A stretch of 64,000 nt of DNA from Bisporella sp. PMI_857 (taxonomy: Eukaryota; Ascomycota; Leotiomycetes; Helotiales; Helotiaceae), in assembly GCA_021307315.1 (NCBI GenBank), contig JAJSPD010000050.1:248001-312000 (forward strand), given 5' to 3'. The position numbers and the translations under genes were made by a program. Below the pieces are notes generated by a model. It saw only the letters and a program-made list of their open reading frames with translations, did not search any database and was not told where the DNA came from. Each line of letters begins with the position of its first letter. Positions within the stretch are counted from its first letter, which is position 1. Below, in pieces: positions 12,272 to 24,860 of the stretch.

Positions 12272-13890
12272 TCTACATCAGCTTTATTCCTTCCAAATAA
12301 GGTATGAGGGCAGAGCCTTGATGCTGCTCTCGATCTCGAGACAAGCTGAATTCAACACTAAAACGTACCCATAGTACTAAAATCAGGAGTACTTCATCCC
12401 ATATATCTCTGTAATTAATTCCACAAACGATTATCTCTATAGCTTTCCATTGCATGCCGCGGGCCAAGCTCCACTACTCCATCCAATAGAAAAAGGCCGC
12501 GCAGGGGGAAAATAACCTTCCACTCAATCGTGACACCAAATTTCGCAGCATTTCAGTATCGGTGTGGCATATTCTCAAGGATCAACATGATGTCAACAGT
12601 TCTCGGAAGCCTATGTAATTCACATCTTTCGTCCAAAAAATGACCGAAAGTTAGCCGAATCCAAAGCAACTATCTATTGTTGACTTCCTTAGCTTGTCTG
12701 CTGTTGCTGTCTCAAGTGTAGAGCGACCCGTTGTATTGCAGAAGCTGTACGACTTGCCGCCTGAGCTACTTGTTGTAGACGCAGCTCGTGTCGGCCGCAG
12801 TACTGCAAAAAGCTCCGAAAAGAACTGCCTAATATACTGACAATGCCCGGAGCCTATCCAATGCGGTGAGCCCAATAACAGCCTCCTCGATGGGTGTTGA
12901 AACTCTCCTTTCCCATAGATAATCTTTTCATCCGGATGTGGAAGAGAATTTACGTCGTGGAGTAAACTGGAAAGTATCTAATAGCATCCTCCAGCCCCAG
13001 AGAGCATACTCAACCTATAGTTATTAGTTAAATCTTGATATGGCCGCAGCAATGTGTCTTTATGGGAGACCACGCCTCTCGGAAGTGGGGACTCAAAGCG
13101 GCACGAGTGAGACCTTTGTGCTCAAAGTCCAATACTTGATATACTCGGGGTTTCCCAACCAAGATAGGCAGGAGCCGAGTGCTCGAGGAGCAAAATGAGC
13201 TTTTGCTATCCTTTCAGGACGAATTTCCTACAAGAAGCCGAGATTTCTCGGCCACACAAGTTCCTGAATTGCGTTGGGTTCATGCGGCGCAGCAAACAGA
13301 TGGCGAAGATTGTGGCAAATTTGAGTGCTAACCCTCTTGTTCACCCAGGATCATCGGCACTCAGGCGACATTTCTTGAAGAGCTGCCTGACTGGGCCGAT
13401 TGAACTGACAAACTGAATATCTGTCCCCATAATAGTACCACACTTCAGTTCTGAACTCTGGGTCGCATGACTATACATACAATCAGCCTAAGTTTTCGAG
13501 TTGCAATACCGTTCCAAAGCCGCGATGATCGAAATACAGATGAGATTGCTCCAGGCCTTAGATTTGATACATAGTCTTCTGCTCTGCGAATGCATGTTCT
13601 ATCGTGGCACAGGACAAGTCTGAGGTCACCCAAGTGGGCACAGAAGTAGCATTCTCAATATGACAGTTTCGGGATGATCCGGCAGCCACAGATTGGGAAT
13701 AGGCGGGAGGGCCTGCCTTATTACCTGAGAAGTCGAGGAGGAGCTGTCTTCAAAATTAGTGGAAGGCTAGATTTGTTGAACATAGAGCATATGCCATATG
13801 ATCTAAGTCACTATTAGTTTCATATCTTCGCTTAGCTGTGATGCTATGAAACAAAGGCACTAATAAGTCAATATATATAACTAGGTAGAC

Positions 13891-14470
13891 TCATAGGTGG
13901 TAGGCTACATGGTGGGGGAATGACTGGTAAACAGCAACAAGGCCAATAACAGGATGGTCCGGAACTGGCACTTGTAGATTTTCTCCGCCGGCGCCTGGAT
14001 AACCGTCAATAACGATAATGTGATTGCACCCGGCAAACGCGGCTATCTCGATCACAACTTGAATCATGGCGACTGCAGGTGCGGCCTGTACGTCTATTGG
14101 TCGCCTTCGAAAGAATTGATTGCCGTCCTCGAATCGAGCAAGCAGCGACGCCAATCCGCCAGCCAGTGTTGGAAGTAGCCTCCTGGTAAGTGGGTTAGAG
14201 AGCTATTTACTCGCGTCGTTACTAGGCATCGTCCATATGTATCTAGGAGAATCAAGGAAAGGAACTTGAGCCGCTGTTCTCACGCAAAACTCTCACTAAC
14301 TCGGGCGTGACTCCGTAAGCCTGGAGAAAGGCCCTATCGCGCTCCGGAATGCTTTCAAGCGGCCAAGACCAGCAGATAAAACGCCATGAAAGACGGTGAT
14401 CGGGGCAGCCACAAAAGCCAGAGTACCAATCGCGACTGTAAAGCCAAAGGTGAGTGGATTTCAATTGCAT
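13891..14470 (-). pseudogene. possible decayed gene of unknown family
   Basis: Two minus-strand open frames read like ordinary protein: 14470-14252 contains ERDRAFLQAYGVTPELVRVL, and 14154-13891 contains GCNHIIVIDGYPGAGGE. Between them the frame shifts, and a good 3' splice site (CTCTCTAACCCACTTACCAG) is visible just before RLLPTLAGGLASLLARF. No matching canonical donor was found in a compatible phase. This fits a broken gene, but chance cannot be excluded. The family is not recognised. Confidence 0.3.
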
Positions 14471-16363
14471 TCCCTGTTTCAGCTCAACTCCACCAGCATT
14501 ATCGGTAAAGCTGAAAGGTCTTGCCTTCGGGCATTCAGGATTGCTCGCAGTAGGCGCTCTGTAGAGTTGTCTGGGCAGACCGCTATAGAGTTGAAGTAGT
14601 ACTATTATACTGATGACTGTTGAAGAGGTTGGAAAACTTCAGGATGCTGGTAGTTGTTCATAGGCTGGAGCCTAAGTCATGTCAGTTAACTGCAGGCAGC
14701 TGAAGCGTGTTGCGCTGAATAGGCTATAGATAGGTAAGAAGCAACCCCTTTTGTGATGGGACTAAATTGAAGCCAATGCAGTGTATGGTATGCATTCTGC
14801 ACACATTCGCTTGCAGAATCCAATTCTTCAACATAATTTGACTTACTTTTTCTCAGGCACTAGAAGTAGATAAAGTTTGTGGCACAGTCACTGCATGTTC
14901 CAACGCTTTATTAGTGGCTGGAGATACAACATGTTCAATCCACATCTTACATTAGACACTTCCGCAATTCTTATGCAACTCGAAAATGAGATAAGATAAT
15001 GAAAGATAAGGCTAATCTGCGGGCCGCAACACGAGCTAGTCCTTCACTAAAACGTGGTCGAATATGGGGCAACAAATGGAGTTTTTACGACTCACATAAT
15101 GATAGAAACTACGTAGTGTATATAACTAAATGAAGTTATTATTTGCCGATAGATAAGCTAATTCACTGTCTATCATCAATGGATTGCTGTTAATTATTAC
15201 TGCGTCATGCAATCGAGGCTTATCTATAAAGAGGAGATGCCAACTGTGAGCTAAAAAAGGACCAGGGTAACACCGGCTCAAGTGCACAGAGATCAAGACA
15301 AGTTTCGGATTTGGTAAGGGACACCCCTATGATGCAAGTGAGATTTTGAAACAAAGACATGCTGGTTTGTGCAGTAAGTACCACAGATGTGCATTTTTAC
15401 CCTCTGCTCAGCGAATGCATGATAAATGATGCTTTCGTGGTTTGACTACATGTTGAGCAGTTTGTCAAGATAATTGAATCTATCTAGGAAAGCTATGTTA
15501 TGGGCTTAGATCTAGCCTTAGAAAAACATCTAGATCGAGTACGATGTCCAGCTTTAAGGAATTCATGTCCGTCGATCAAAGTTATCAAACTGACTGGATA
15601 AGTGTCATCAAATATCGACGCAAAAAGCAGGTGGCAGGCGCAATACAAAATGGCTGGATACTCGGTACAAGAGCCTACATGATCGAGAGACTGTCACCGC
15701 GATACATATTAAGTAACAATCTGTCTATCATAATCGACGGCCACGATGGCCAATGCTGTTAAACGAAGGAGGCAAGGGAGTGGCAACTAGTTATTACATC
15801 AGCGGTAATCCCACGGTCTAATGTTCCAAGCATTCTTGCCTAGCATCTAGTCATGTAAGTCACTGCTGACCGATTTCAAATCAGGCTACTAATATTTACA
15901 AGTCCTCACCTAAACTGATTTGCCGTTCCCGTGCATCCGTTTGTCACCCACGCACTCTCATTAAAAGCTTCCAGAGCCCCGTTTACACCAAAAGTCGCTC
16001 AACGTAGCCACAACTCTCGATATCCAGTTCATACAGCTTTCTTTTTGCTGGACGTTCGTCCCAAAGCTTGCGCCGATGAGCTTAATGTCTGTACTTGGTG
16101 GAAACTATTAAGATCTGGACGTCACTCTTGTTGTCAGCAAGAGTGAAAGGGACTTGGGCTCTTTCAATTCTTCTCCGAGACTTCAATAACGCGAGTTCTA
16201 GATCGGGTTTACTCGCGTTCATGTCCGAATTGTCTCTAGGGGACAGCAGCTTTTAGTATGTAGAGACATAACACCCTGCTCGATATATTTACATAAATGT
16301 GCTCTTTCTCAAGTCCTAGCTCCTCCAATATCTCACTTGCGCTACCCTTTTTAACGCAGGGTC

Positions 16364-19113
16364 TCAATTCCCAACTTGCTGCAATGGTGTATACGCCCCT
16401 CCATTTCCCAATGATTCTTCTTGAGATGCACTCGCACTCACTATCAAAGCGTCAGTCTCCCTAGGAAACTGACCAGAATAATTGATTCCTCGATTCCCAA
16501 CAGCAGTAATCCATTCTTTAGTCTTCAACCCAGGGGGACAACTATAAGGGTACGCTACAGCAGCCATAACCCTCCCAAGGCTCGTTCTCTCCAGTACAAC
16601 ACTGATAGACTTAAGACCAAACCCGCTTGCGAAGCAACTAAAGAGAGCCGCCACTCCAACAGCAAGGATAAGCAAGATTACTAGGAACGCTGGGATGGCA
16701 TAAGGCCATTTGTACAATACTCTGCTCTGGTATAGAACCACCTTGTGAGAGCCATTTGGGGATAAAGAATCGGAGCGCTTAGCTAGTAGTTCGGTCTCAA
16801 GTCGGGCTCCGCCCAGGCCTTTGGTCCCAACGACGGCATTTGCCGCAATATCAGTCCACACGAGGTTCAAGATTCTGCTTTAAAGTTAGTGTATTTAGTA
16901 ATAAGGGAGAAATAGCATACTGAGCAGTTCCAACCGGGTCCTTTGACAGCTCCCGCCATTTTGCGTACATAGCCGCGTTATATTTGCCGGTGTAATCCGT
17001 GGTCTGGAAACTCTCGGTAGAAATCGACATGAGACTAAGCCCACAGTTGTCAAAAGAAGACACCGTGTTTTTCCCAATCTGATTAGCCACGCTGGTAGCA
17101 GCAATGTGAAAATCAATTGCTGGCATATTCTGAACACTGATACTGGCCCAACCCAACGGGTCGACAAATCCAGGGAGATACAGATACTCTCTTTGAATTG
17201 TAGAAATATTTGCCACCGGCTCCAAATCTGGGTCGACGAGTCCCCAGAGCGGTGCGCCATCCAGGAGGCGCATGTTAGTTTCTTCAACTGCCCAGTGTGG
17301 CTTGCCTTGGTTGTCGTAGATTTTATCCTTTATAGCCAACACCCGTAAGTCCGCCAGTCCTGTTCCATTAAGTTTGAAGTCCACTGTTTTGATGCTTGCT
17401 TTCGAAGCGGTTGCACAAGAGTACAATGGGATTGACCACTTGCTGCCAGCGTCGTATATGTTTGCGAGTCCGGGTTTCTTGCTGTCGAGTGATTGTGCCA
17501 CACCATAAACCATGCTGCAGCCAAGCGCGATGGTCGAAATAGTTCCAGGATTGTTGCTTTTAAACCATTGGCACCAATCATCTATAATACGCGTTACTCA
17601 TACAGCTTACATTTAAGGATGAAAGGACATACTAATTAGTTCAAAGTGATCTCTGGTAATGTTAAACGGATTCGACTGCATAGACGGGGAGAAGGTAAGG
17701 TTAGACTTTATATTGTCTCTTGAATCAAGCTGAAGGAAATCGCTGAAGAGTTGAACGCTCCTGAGCCGGTCCTGAAATACCGGAGTAGATCGGTCTGTTC
17801 CAACAGAGAACGTCCTTCCTTGCTCCGAGTTTAAGTATGACCATCCGCCCTCGGGCCAACCTGGAGCGTCCCACTTGCCAGGATTAGTTATATTAAAATA
17901 CCACATCAGGACGACGTTGTTGATCCAAGCCGCAACATAGGCTCGATGATGTATGTCGATATCTTCCTGAGCGTCGGTGGCATTACTGTACGGCAGAAAT
18001 TTCGAATCTATTCACAGTTAGTAGTAACGATTATGAGCGATAGTAGACTTGCCTATCGAAAAAAACCCCCCCCTGTCTGTAATCCGTAAGTCGGAAATGC
18101 TTCCATTCGAATTTATATTATCAGTTTCTGCGAGTGTAAAATCTAGTGTAATATTATTGGGTACACAGACGGTTTCCGGTTCTGTGAAGAGGATGTCTTC
18201 TGACCACTGAGCGCCCATATGGACTTCCAAAGGCAGAGTGTGGTTCCTGAACCCAATGCCACGGCCCTTTGAGTCGACGATGAGCCCTTCAATTATTTGA
18301 ACCTTATCAGTAGATATGGTGTTGTCAATTACACTATAAGCTCCACTGACGTACTTGGACCCGTTGTTCATAGGAATGTTCTGTGTTTTGTCCTGTCGGT
18401 AATTGTAATTCCGCCAATCGATATCCCACACGCCAGATATAGTATCGCTGTTTCGATTGATTCCGCTTCCAAAAAACTCAAACCTATCTTTGGGTATATG
18501 GCCATCATATCCCTGTGGCATGGAAATGCTGCCTTGCGAGAAGTTGCCATCTAGATTGTACGGTGTTGTAGATCCCGGGCAGAGGACAGGCACGAATGCG
18601 CCACACCTTCGACAGAACCCGATATCCGATCTACCAGGTGTGGCAATGCCGAATGGTCCCGCGTCTTTCACATATTCAAAGACCTGGTCTGAGCCGGCTT
18701 CGGCTACTACGCTACTATAAAGACCCAAGGGAGTAACCACGCCAGCAATCCCAATAAGTGGGATACCGAGTGTCTGTATCCATGTTACGGCAAGTACTCG
18801 TTTTCTGACTCCTTTCAGCGCGACGGCATCGGATTGAAGAAGCGTGGGCCAGATGGAGTTTTGAACTGTTCGTCCAGCAACCGGCCTAGAAAATTAGTCA
18901 AAATACAGTAAGGCCTGTGCGATATGCCCACCAAGTCACGGCATTGTTGGTATCTGTCAGCCATATTGAAAGGATTAATGTAAGCAAGGTAGGGAGGAGT
19001 AGCTGGGCTTTGCAAGTTGGTCAGTCGGTGAAATGTAGGGTTTACAAGCACTTACTAGTAAGAACAGCAATGGCGATGAAGCCAGAGACATTAGCTATCG
19101 TTACCATTGCCAT
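16364..19113 (-). CDS. large fungal membrane protein with glycosylated ectodomain, function unknown
   Basis: It belongs to a family of about 700-850 aa membrane proteins common in filamentous ascomycetes with no assigned function. Six exons are proposed (19113-19056, 19007-18932, 18885-18053, 18007-17633, 17581-16921, 16874-16364), giving 837 aa. Hydrophobic segments lie near the N-terminus (QLLLPTLLTLILSIWL) and near residue 90 (WIQTLGIPLIGIAGVVTPLG). A long ectodomain has many N-x-S/T sites, and a C-terminal helix (AIPAFLVILLILAVGVAALF) is followed by a short tail. All five introns are 45-51 bp. The one at 18008-18052 uses a GC donor (G|GCAAGT). An acceptor just upstream of the chosen ATG (CTTTAG at about 19146) and an in-frame GYSKTPLPVVK suggest a further 5' exon, so the N-terminus is uncertain. 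Confidence 0.8.
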
Positions 19114-21922
19114 CTTCACGACTGGTAGCGGAGTCTTGGAGTAGCCTAAAGTGCAGAAGCAGTATCGTATTTAGACGTAGGTGAAGCTACATTTATAAGG
19201 CTATGAAGAAGTGCCAACTCGTTCCCGCATTTTCTACTTCAGAATCAGCTGAGTTCACTCGCTTGCCTTAAAGAGAGAGGATCGCTAGAATTGCCCCTAC
19301 TAGAATCACGCTAGACGCTCTTTCTGCTTGAGGCTGTTGCTGCCTGTGTATGATCCCTTTATGGCATTGCGCCTCTTCTGTCGATCACTCTACAGGAAGC
19401 GAAAAAGATCCGAGCATACGCCAGGGAGATTGACTAGAACCTGGTCTCTCCCTTGTCAGCGACTGTATAGCCAATTGAAAAGTCCCAGCAGTGAGGCTCA
19501 TGAAAGTGAAAAAAAAAATAGAAAATGCCGCTGAAGGATTAAAACCTTGTACACCTCGACATCAGAAAAGGGGTGAGGTTGAATTAAGGTTTAATGGATC
19601 AGCTCTTCAGGAATACGATACGAGAAGAGCAGAGACACGCAGATGCTAGAACCAGAGCACAGAATACAGGATAGCTGTTTCAAACCATGCCTTGGGGTAC
19701 GGAGTTGCGAGTTAGTGGGTGAAAGAGCGGGAATCCTTACCTAAGCATCCTTTGCAAACCTTTTATCGTCCCCCTTTCCTTTCATCCTTTTCCCCATCTT
19801 CCCCTGAGAATGAGGTCTGTCTTTATAATATATCTCCGTTCTCCCACCACTTTGTAGTTAGCAATCAATCATGTTTCACTTTGCAGCTAGTAACTAACAG
19901 TAGTTATAACTCCATCGTCACTACCACCCATAGAGTACGGTATATTAGTACTTAGTATTTTATTCTCTTTCCTGAGAGCCCAGTAGCACACGCTTGGACG
20001 CAGATAGGGGTTAGCCGTAGGACCGCCACAGGAGCAGCGGCTGGAAGTTCCAGTATAACGAGTCATAGATGTTGATGTAGAGGAGCCGCCACTGCAGTGC
20101 CAATGTCGTAAGACGCTTGTCCCAGGCTTGGCTTCGCTGGGCACCAGGGTAAGGGCGGGAAGGATTTCAGTGATATATTTGCTGCAAACTTGTTGTAGCG
20201 TTCTTCGGCAGCTATCATATTGTAGTTAGCGCTTTGCATGGGACCGATGCTGGCCAGAAGCCGGGCGAGGCGGGTTTTAGGAATTGGTGGAGTTGTGTTG
20301 GAATGGCTAGCTTCTGCACTATCTCAGGGCGATAGGTGATCCAATTGGCACCTGCCGCTATGCAGTGGTGAACCTACGGTGATGCAACAGCATCTTTATG
20401 GCGGCTTTTTAGATGTGATGGAATCCACTCAGGGATGAGAGTGTACTTGCAAACGAGGCGTATCTATACCTCATTAAGTTCATAAAACAACAAGAGATCC
20501 CTGTAAAAGTGCTAGTCATCAAGTATTAGACTAAAATGATGGTCAGGTAGAAAAGGAAAGCAGCAGGCAATGGGCTAAAGCACGATAAAAATTGCTACAT
20601 ACATCTTTTACTTATCCGACGTGTCTATACGTGTTTCTTCGGAAATTTAGAATCGGACACTTCAGGACACAGAGCTAGGCTTAGTAGACGATGAGTACGA
20701 GTCCAGTAGACTCTAGTAGGCGGGGCGGATGCTTATGTCAGAAAACCCCCCCTATGCACCAGTACTCGCAGGAACTGAATGGCGGCCAATAGGCTCACAG
20801 GATCCCTTGCGCCTTTAAATCCACGGGCCTCGTGAACCTATTGACTATCATTTCTCTCATTGTTTCAACCATAACTATGTTCACATGTCTTCTTCAGATC
20901 CCTGTGCTATATCACAGAAGTGTATATAGTTCATCCTCCCTCTCAAGGAAGGGTATTGAAATCAAGTCTTTTCACGCTATCCATACCTTGTTCAACACTC
21001 TACACGTGCTGGCACCTTATCTCGCCTGTAATAGGTCATCGGGATCCGCCAGATCTCCATCAGTCGTCAATTCGTCTGATGATCTCGAAGATCCTGCAGA
21101 ACATTGGAGACAGCAGTTCGAACCCAATCCAAATCATAGCAAGCGTATCTCTATGAGATCAGTAGCTCTCACTTGGTCGGTCCCTTTCCACATAGGATGA
21201 AGACATAAAAACTTTAATAGTTTGAAAAAACTCTCAATCCTGACTGTGTTCACGCGACTCTTAGACTAAAATTTCAGCCTTATTATCACGGGTAGGACGA
21301 AGATTCAAAATCTTGCTACTGCAAATTTGGAAAAGTGACAAGAGTAAAGCTGAGAGAAGCTCTAAGATCGAGAACATTTATATCGCAGAGGATCCTTGAG
21401 TGCAATCGGGAGTACAAAATGTCAACCTCGTTCTACAGATAAAAGAACGAACGAAATTAACACTTTCGAATAACCATTAAGGCTCTATATAGGTGTGCTG
21501 CGACTGTAAGATATTTAAAATCCCGCTCTCAAGAGGCTGATATTTGTCGTCCTTGATATACCACAGTGAATGAAACTAATTTCAAGCCCATACATCTGGC
21601 GTCGGCTCGGAAAATGGTAGGGAATACCGACGAGGCTTAAAGGTAGCTCGTATAACACATATTCTCACCTTTAATTTTAACAGCAATAAACTGGGCTTGC
21701 CTCTTACCAACAAAAAGCTCACCTAGACTCTTGAAATCTTGCGACCTGGCATCCTCGAATCAAACCCTTTAAGAACTTTAACTAGTTTTGATATCGCACT
21801 ACTTTTGGTGCAAATCAGTTTGAACTGAATATAAAGTATGAATCTGAATAACCTGTTCACAAGAGAGCTCAATCACTGATCTCAAACCTTCCAGTCTTTC
21901 ATCGGCCGTGGCAGCTTAGAAG
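19114..21922. other. intergenic region, no gene supported
   Basis: The left end should hold the promoter and perhaps a first exon of the membrane-protein gene. An open frame at 20832-21200, with a hydrophobic start, has no recognised domain and poor context. The rest is AT-rich with scattered short ORFs. Confidence 0.45.
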
Positions 21923-22653
21923 ATGGCGAGTCCAGTCACGAAGAAAGTAGCAGCATCTCCAAACTCTGCCAATACTCGCACCAAAAAGGCTGAAAAGCCC
22001 AGACTCTCGTAAGAATAGCGGTCTTTCTTCTAAAGTCTTCAATGTGACTAATCCACAATAGAAATGAGATCGTAACACTCTACGCGGGGAAGGCAAAATC
22101 TGCGCCAAAATTTCTTGTTCATCGCAGCTTCGCGACTCACTACTCGACGGTGCTCAAGGCTGCTTTCGAAAGCGATTTTGTCGAAGGCAAAACTCAGACA
22201 TACCGCTTTTCCGACGCATCAAAGGAAGTGCTCGAATTGTTGACTCATTGGTTCTACACGCAAGATCTGGACCTAAATGACGAAGCAGTGCAAGTCCATA
22301 ATCTCTGCAAGTTATGGGTTCTTGCCGATGAATACCTTATCCCAAAGCTTCAAAATCAAATCCTGCTGGCAATCGACAATTTCTCGAAGCAGCACCAATC
22401 CATCTATATCTCTAGTGTAAAATATCTGTGGAAGAATACTGCCCCTGGAAGTGGAATTCGTCGTCTTTTCCTTCACCATTGTGCATATTGGATGGCTCCA
22501 GAGATTTGGTCTGATAAATCAGATGAGTTCCCCAAGGAAATGCTTATTGAGTTTGCGACCCTAGTCTGCACCAATGCTCTTAACGAAACGGCACGGTCTC
22601 AAGCTATTGCAGCCTTCAAGATCCAGGATCTGTTCGTTTCAGAGGATGTCTAA
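21923..22653 (+). CDS. BTB/POZ domain protein
   Basis: BTB proteins dimerise and often act as Cul3 ubiquitin-ligase adaptors. The partner here is unknown. Two exons (21923-22008, 22062-22653) give 225 aa; the intron is 53 bp, TC|GTAAGA to ACAATAG|A. The BTB core runs from NEIVTLYAGKAKSAPKFLVH through VLKAAFESDFVEGKTQTYRF to LVLADEYLIPKL-like helices (residues about 30-150). The N-terminal 28 residues are basic. After the TAA at 22651-22653 the same frame stays open for seven codons (GAQILSN). It then meets a canonical GTAAGT...TTTAG intron (22675-22733) in phase 0 and continues for 23 codons (AFSDGAVSDGEDWNQQVTKQ) to a TAG at 22805. The true C-terminus may therefore be longer. Confidence 0.85.
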
Positions 22654-22805
22654 GGTGCTCAAATCTTGTCAAATGTAAGTGTTCATCATTTGAGACGCTC
22701 TCAGCAGCATTTAATGACTCATGCTCTCTTTAGACCCGAGCATTCAGTGATGGAGCAGTGTCCGATGGAGAAGATTGGAACCAGCAAGTAACAAAACAGG
22801 CCTAG

Positions 22806-23281
22806 GCGAAATAATTGAGAGATATTACTTGTACTCTTGCGCCTTCACTCATAATGTATTCAGAAGCTAAATTCGTTAATCAATAAGACCAACACATAAA
22901 TTCCCGACTTTTTTTTCATCCAAACTCGGCCAAGTCGTCATCCATTAGCTTGAAAACACCTTGAAGGCTAGGTAAGCGTTCGTTACATGATAATTATATT
23001 ACAGCTCATAAAATTTTAATATCGTGCCGAGCATCAAATAAGGCGCAAGTCACATTCTTCTTCAAAGAGTTCTTAACTCTCATCTAAGCAGTCTTACTTT
23101 CGGCAAAACTCAAGGCTCGCTTTCTTCTCATTTGTCATCAATACGCGTTATCCGTTATACATTTTCCTAAATCGTATTTTGTCCTTAATATACGCCTTTT
23201 GATGCATTTAGCTGTTTCTTTGGTGGTTAAGACTAGCAGGGTTTAGCTGCTAGTGTTAAGATTCCAAGTAATGATTGCGCC
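22806..23281. other. intergenic region between convergent genes
   Basis: It lies between the 3' ends of the BTB gene and the permease gene. It is AT-rich and likely holds both 3' UTRs. No coding sequence is seen. Confidence 0.6.
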
Positions 23282-24860
23282 TTAGTGGGGAGCGCAAGTG
23301 AAAGATCCTCCTACTGTATTGTTCTTGAATTGGTCCCTCTGTGAGGAATAGGTTAGCAAGAGTATTTTTATTGTGCATCGAAGCCCCGTAATTTGGAGGA
23401 AAAGACTTACTATATCAACAACAGCAGCATAGGTTCCACCGACCAGCACAATCATGCCGATTATGAAAACAATACTATTAACTACACTCTTCACCAAGTT
23501 TTCCTTGGAGTACCACTTGCCCTTCTTTAAAAGCATGAACCACATCATAGCTGGCAAATAGAAAGTGAATCCAGAGACGAACAAGGCGGAACAGATCGAG
23601 AGCAGATCTGAGAAAAACGGAATAGCTTCAGCGATAATCCATGCGATGATTGTGATCACGGCTACAAGAACCAGCCATGTAATCCAGCCTTGTTTGGTGT
23701 TTATGAACCGGATAATCGAGTTCTTATACGCGCGACCGTGGATGTACCGCGCAACCACCGTCGTGTTGATAGAGCCGGAAATGAATATGACAGGCAGAGC
23801 GATGCCGAAAGCCACCTTGGACACCGTAGTTCCAGCTGAGAGTAGTGCTGGAGACTCTACGCCATCACCAACAAAGGCGTAGATCAGAGCGCCGGTTAAG
23901 GTGTAGATTCCGATTTCGATCAAACCAAGCGCCCAGATTGACTTGACAAAGTCACGAGGAGTGTGCATCTCATCCATGAAGGAGAACTGACAAACAGCGA
24001 AACTATATGCGAAGACAATGTTCGTAATCGCAATGAAAGCTTGGGTGAAAGTCAGGTCATCCTTGGGCCATGCAGACCATGAGACGGCAGATAATCCTCC
24101 ATCAGCATTGCTGCTCTGCACTCCGGTAGCGATTATAGTAATACCAATTGCTGCAATGATAGAGACGAAATCGATATATCCGAGGATGGCAACTTCGGCG
24201 AAGGAGGGCGGAATTGCCAAAAGAAGGAGAATGATTGCGGAAACGACACCGAAAACCAATGAACAAGTGCCATTATTGGTAATATTTCCAAATGCAATCG
24301 TTCCTGTCAAGCAATGGGATCCGACAAGAAGGATAAGTTCACATGCGAACATAGCTCCAACAAGTTCATATCCAAATCGACCCATCATGAGTCTTCCCGC
24401 ATCCGCATAGTGAGAAACTTCGGGAAACGCCAACTTGACTTGGCCAACGATGTAACTGGTATACTGTATAGTTATACGTCAGCATTCAGACGACTTAGAA
24501 GAACCGGGTATCGGAGAGTTTCCTCACAATTGCCACTAGTCCGATGCCTACACATAGGATAACCCCAGGAACCATTCCCAAAGTCGCAAAAGCAGAAGGA
24601 ATACTTAAAGCGCCGAGGGCAATGGCCTCGACAATAAGGACAACGGTAAGACGCTTCCAGCCAAGTCTGTGAAAGTGTGCAGTCCCTTGAAATGCCTTCT
24701 GTTTCTCCAAATCTGACACCTCACCCACAACATCGCCACTGAAGTTTCCCTCTGGAGAGTATCGCGGTGCCAAATCCGCTGCATTCTCTGATCCAGATCC
24801 AGAGTCTACCACTTTCGTAGCCTTGACCTCATTGTGTGACGTCTCAAAAAGTCCTGCCAT
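23282..24860 (-). CDS. amino-acid permease of the AAAP family, Mtr-like
   Basis: A plasma-membrane transporter, probably for neutral amino acids. Three exons (24860-24528, 24463-23411, 23338-23282) give 480 aa. About 90 hydrophilic cytosolic residues precede a hydrophobic core of roughly 11 helices, starting at RLTVVLIVEAIALGALSIPS, the conserved first helix of the family. The motif FPEVSHYADAGRLMMGRFG after helix 2 is typical of Neurospora Mtr-like permeases. The first intron is GTGAGG to ATACAG. The last is a 72-bp GTAAGT to CACAG intron whose length is a multiple of three without a stop, so retention would add 24 residues before RDQFKNN. Substrate specificity is inferred from the family only. 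Confidence 0.93.

Larger units (their letters stand above)
10286..16363. other. 6-kb gene-poor region
   Basis: The first few hundred bases are probably the 3' UTR of the GEF gene. After that I see only short unlinked open frames, none with a domain or supported splice sites apart from the weak remnant at 13891-14470. The open frames at 15544-15762 and 15931-16146 start with ATG but have no recognisable features. Runs around 12.1 and 15.1 kb are strongly AT-rich. There are no obvious transposon ends, long direct repeats or reverse-transcriptase motifs. Confidence 0.5.

Noticed and set aside
20832..21200. 122-codon ORF with hydrophobic start
   Set aside because: Second half is low-complexity and antisense-like; no splice sites, no homologous features.
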